A stretch of 10,055 nucleotides of DNA from Conidiobolus incongruus B7586. Lineage: Eukaryota > Entomophthoromycota > Entomophthoromycetes > Entomophthorales > Conidiobolaceae. This document shows, in pieces, positions 9,221-10,055 of the stretch (position 1 is its first letter; each line of letters begins with the position of its first letter). The stretch lies in NCBI GenBank assembly GCA_000697335.1, contig JNEM01011108.1:1-10055 (forward strand), given 5' to 3'. The notes under the pieces were generated by a model, which was not told the DNA's origin, did no database searches, and saw nothing but the letters and a program-made list of their open reading frames with translations. The position numbers and the translations under genes were made by a program.

Positions 9221-9855
9221 TTGTACCAGAAAATTCTGTAATAGTATTGAGAATACCAAAAATAGCCCTATAACCAACCAATGACATTTTACTATTCCAT
9301 ATTCAGTAATTCATCTTGTTTTGGTATTATAAAATAAAAAACTTTAAAAAATTATAAATCAAGTAATATATAATAACAATTGAAGGTATTAATAGGATAA
9401 CGAATGGTATATAATATAGTAAAACTGTATAATTTATCAAATCAAGGATAATCCTTTTCCTTGGAATAATCAATATACGTTCACTAAACCCAATTTTAAA
9501 ACTAGTCTGATTGTTTTAAGTAGAAAAAATGCTCGATTAAACAATTGATATTGTCGTATCCTTTTAATTTTCCAAGTATATAATGTAATTATTTTAAAAA
9601 ATAAATATTGATATCCTATATAATTATTATATATTAATAAAAATTTAAAAAAGTTTAAAGTCAAAACATAGTAATTTGAAAAAATTGGTAATTTTTAATT
9701 ATTTTAATACAATAATTTAAAACAAAATAAATACCAATTTTATAATCAACATCTTCCTCCTTTTCCAATAATAAACCTTTATATTTATCCTGATCACCCA
9801 ACCCTTTTATATAATTCTCTATGGTTTTTTTAAAGCTATATTTTATATTTTCCAA
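9221..9855 (-). pseudogene. Possible exons or debris of a multi-pass membrane protein gene
   Basis: Three minus-strand open segments look protein-like. From 9855 down to about 9735: ENIKYSFKKTIENYIKGLGD and QDKYKGLLLEKEEDVDYKIG, a charged, soluble-looking stretch followed by a GTATTT that could be a splice donor. From 9515 to 9330 (62 codons): SFKIGFSERILIIPRKRII, then DLINYTVLLYYIPFVILLIP and SIVIIYYLIYNF, with two likely membrane spans. From 9310 to 9221: ITEYGIVKCHWLVIGLFLVF then SILLQNFLVQ, another span. They are in different frames, so they are either spliced exons or a broken gene. Candidate splice sites in such AT-rich sequence carry little weight. An ATG for the first segment is not seen (it opens at TTG), so the gene could extend past the right edge. 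Family not recognised. Confidence 0.3.
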
Positions 9856-10055
9856 TACAAAGATAATATATTATTAAAATATTTTTTTCCTTATTCAAAA
9901 TTTTTATTAAAATAATTATAAAAATAAAAATATATATTTGTTGAGTATATATAATTAGGTATCAAAAATAAGTTTTTTAAATTAATATATAGCTTTTATT
10001 TTATAAAATATAAGTTTTTTATTTTAAATTTTTAAATTTAATATATTATTTATTA
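9856..10055. other. AT-rich right edge, nothing recognised
   Basis: Almost pure A/T with runs of T6 and A4-A5, with no open frame or repeat unit of note. Confidence 0.5.

Noticed and set aside
9470-9664. 64-codon minus-strand frame as a separate gene
   Set aside because: It starts without context and overlaps in another frame the start of the more protein-like 9330-9515 segment. Its Lys/Ile/Leu/Tyr-heavy content is expected by chance here.
1-10055. CRISPR array, tRNA or rRNA gene, bacterial operon or origin
   Set aside because: No regularly spaced direct repeats, no tRNA T-loop or rRNA core sequence, and no tightly packed genes with ribosome binding sites were seen on either strand.

Overview
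This is an extremely AT-rich eukaryotic nuclear window (roughly three quarters A+T or more by eye). The evidence for a eukaryote is a mariner-family DNA transposon, long non-coding stretches, AATAAA-type signals, a type II membrane-anchored glycosyltransferase-like gene, and no operon structure, rRNA or tRNA. Classical mariners point to an animal, but neither phylum nor species can be read from the sequence.

The core is a pair of same-strand paralogues about 3.8 kb apart. Both belong to the GDP-fucose protein O-fucosyltransferase-like fold: an N-terminal GG-NNQ motif, a central RRGDF motif and a C-terminal FIGNRFSS motif, behind a single N-terminal membrane anchor. Copy 1 (1347-2521) is nearly whole: 305 codons are open, followed by one apparent single-base frame slip at an A-run, one TAG, and then an intact C-terminus. 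It has no ATG in frame at its 5' end. Copy 2 (5132-7626) keeps an ATG and aligns along nearly its whole length, but carries many stops and shifts and is split by a mariner.

The mariner (about 5786-7083, about 1.3 kb) has eroded inverted repeats, a TA target site and a transposase decayed beyond function, with its signature blocks still in order. Copy 1 gives the uninterrupted gene for comparison, so the insertion point can be placed nearly to the base.

The flanks hold weaker remnants. At the left edge is a broken frame resembling a WWE domain (1-266). At 8791-9096 is a 102-codon frame with three internal stops and one hydrophobic segment. At 9221-9855, minus strand, are several protein-like open segments, two of them strongly hydrophobic, that may be exons or debris of a membrane-protein gene. 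A pyrimidine-rich repeat with TTATC/TTGTC units lies at 3331-3383. The remainder is AT-rich sequence without recognisable genes.

Overall this looks like a graveyard of a locally duplicated glycosyltransferase family, with one recently damaged member, one old member, and an old mariner inside the latter. I found no convincing new molecular system. The best leads are the unusual glycosyltransferase family and the readable insertion history.
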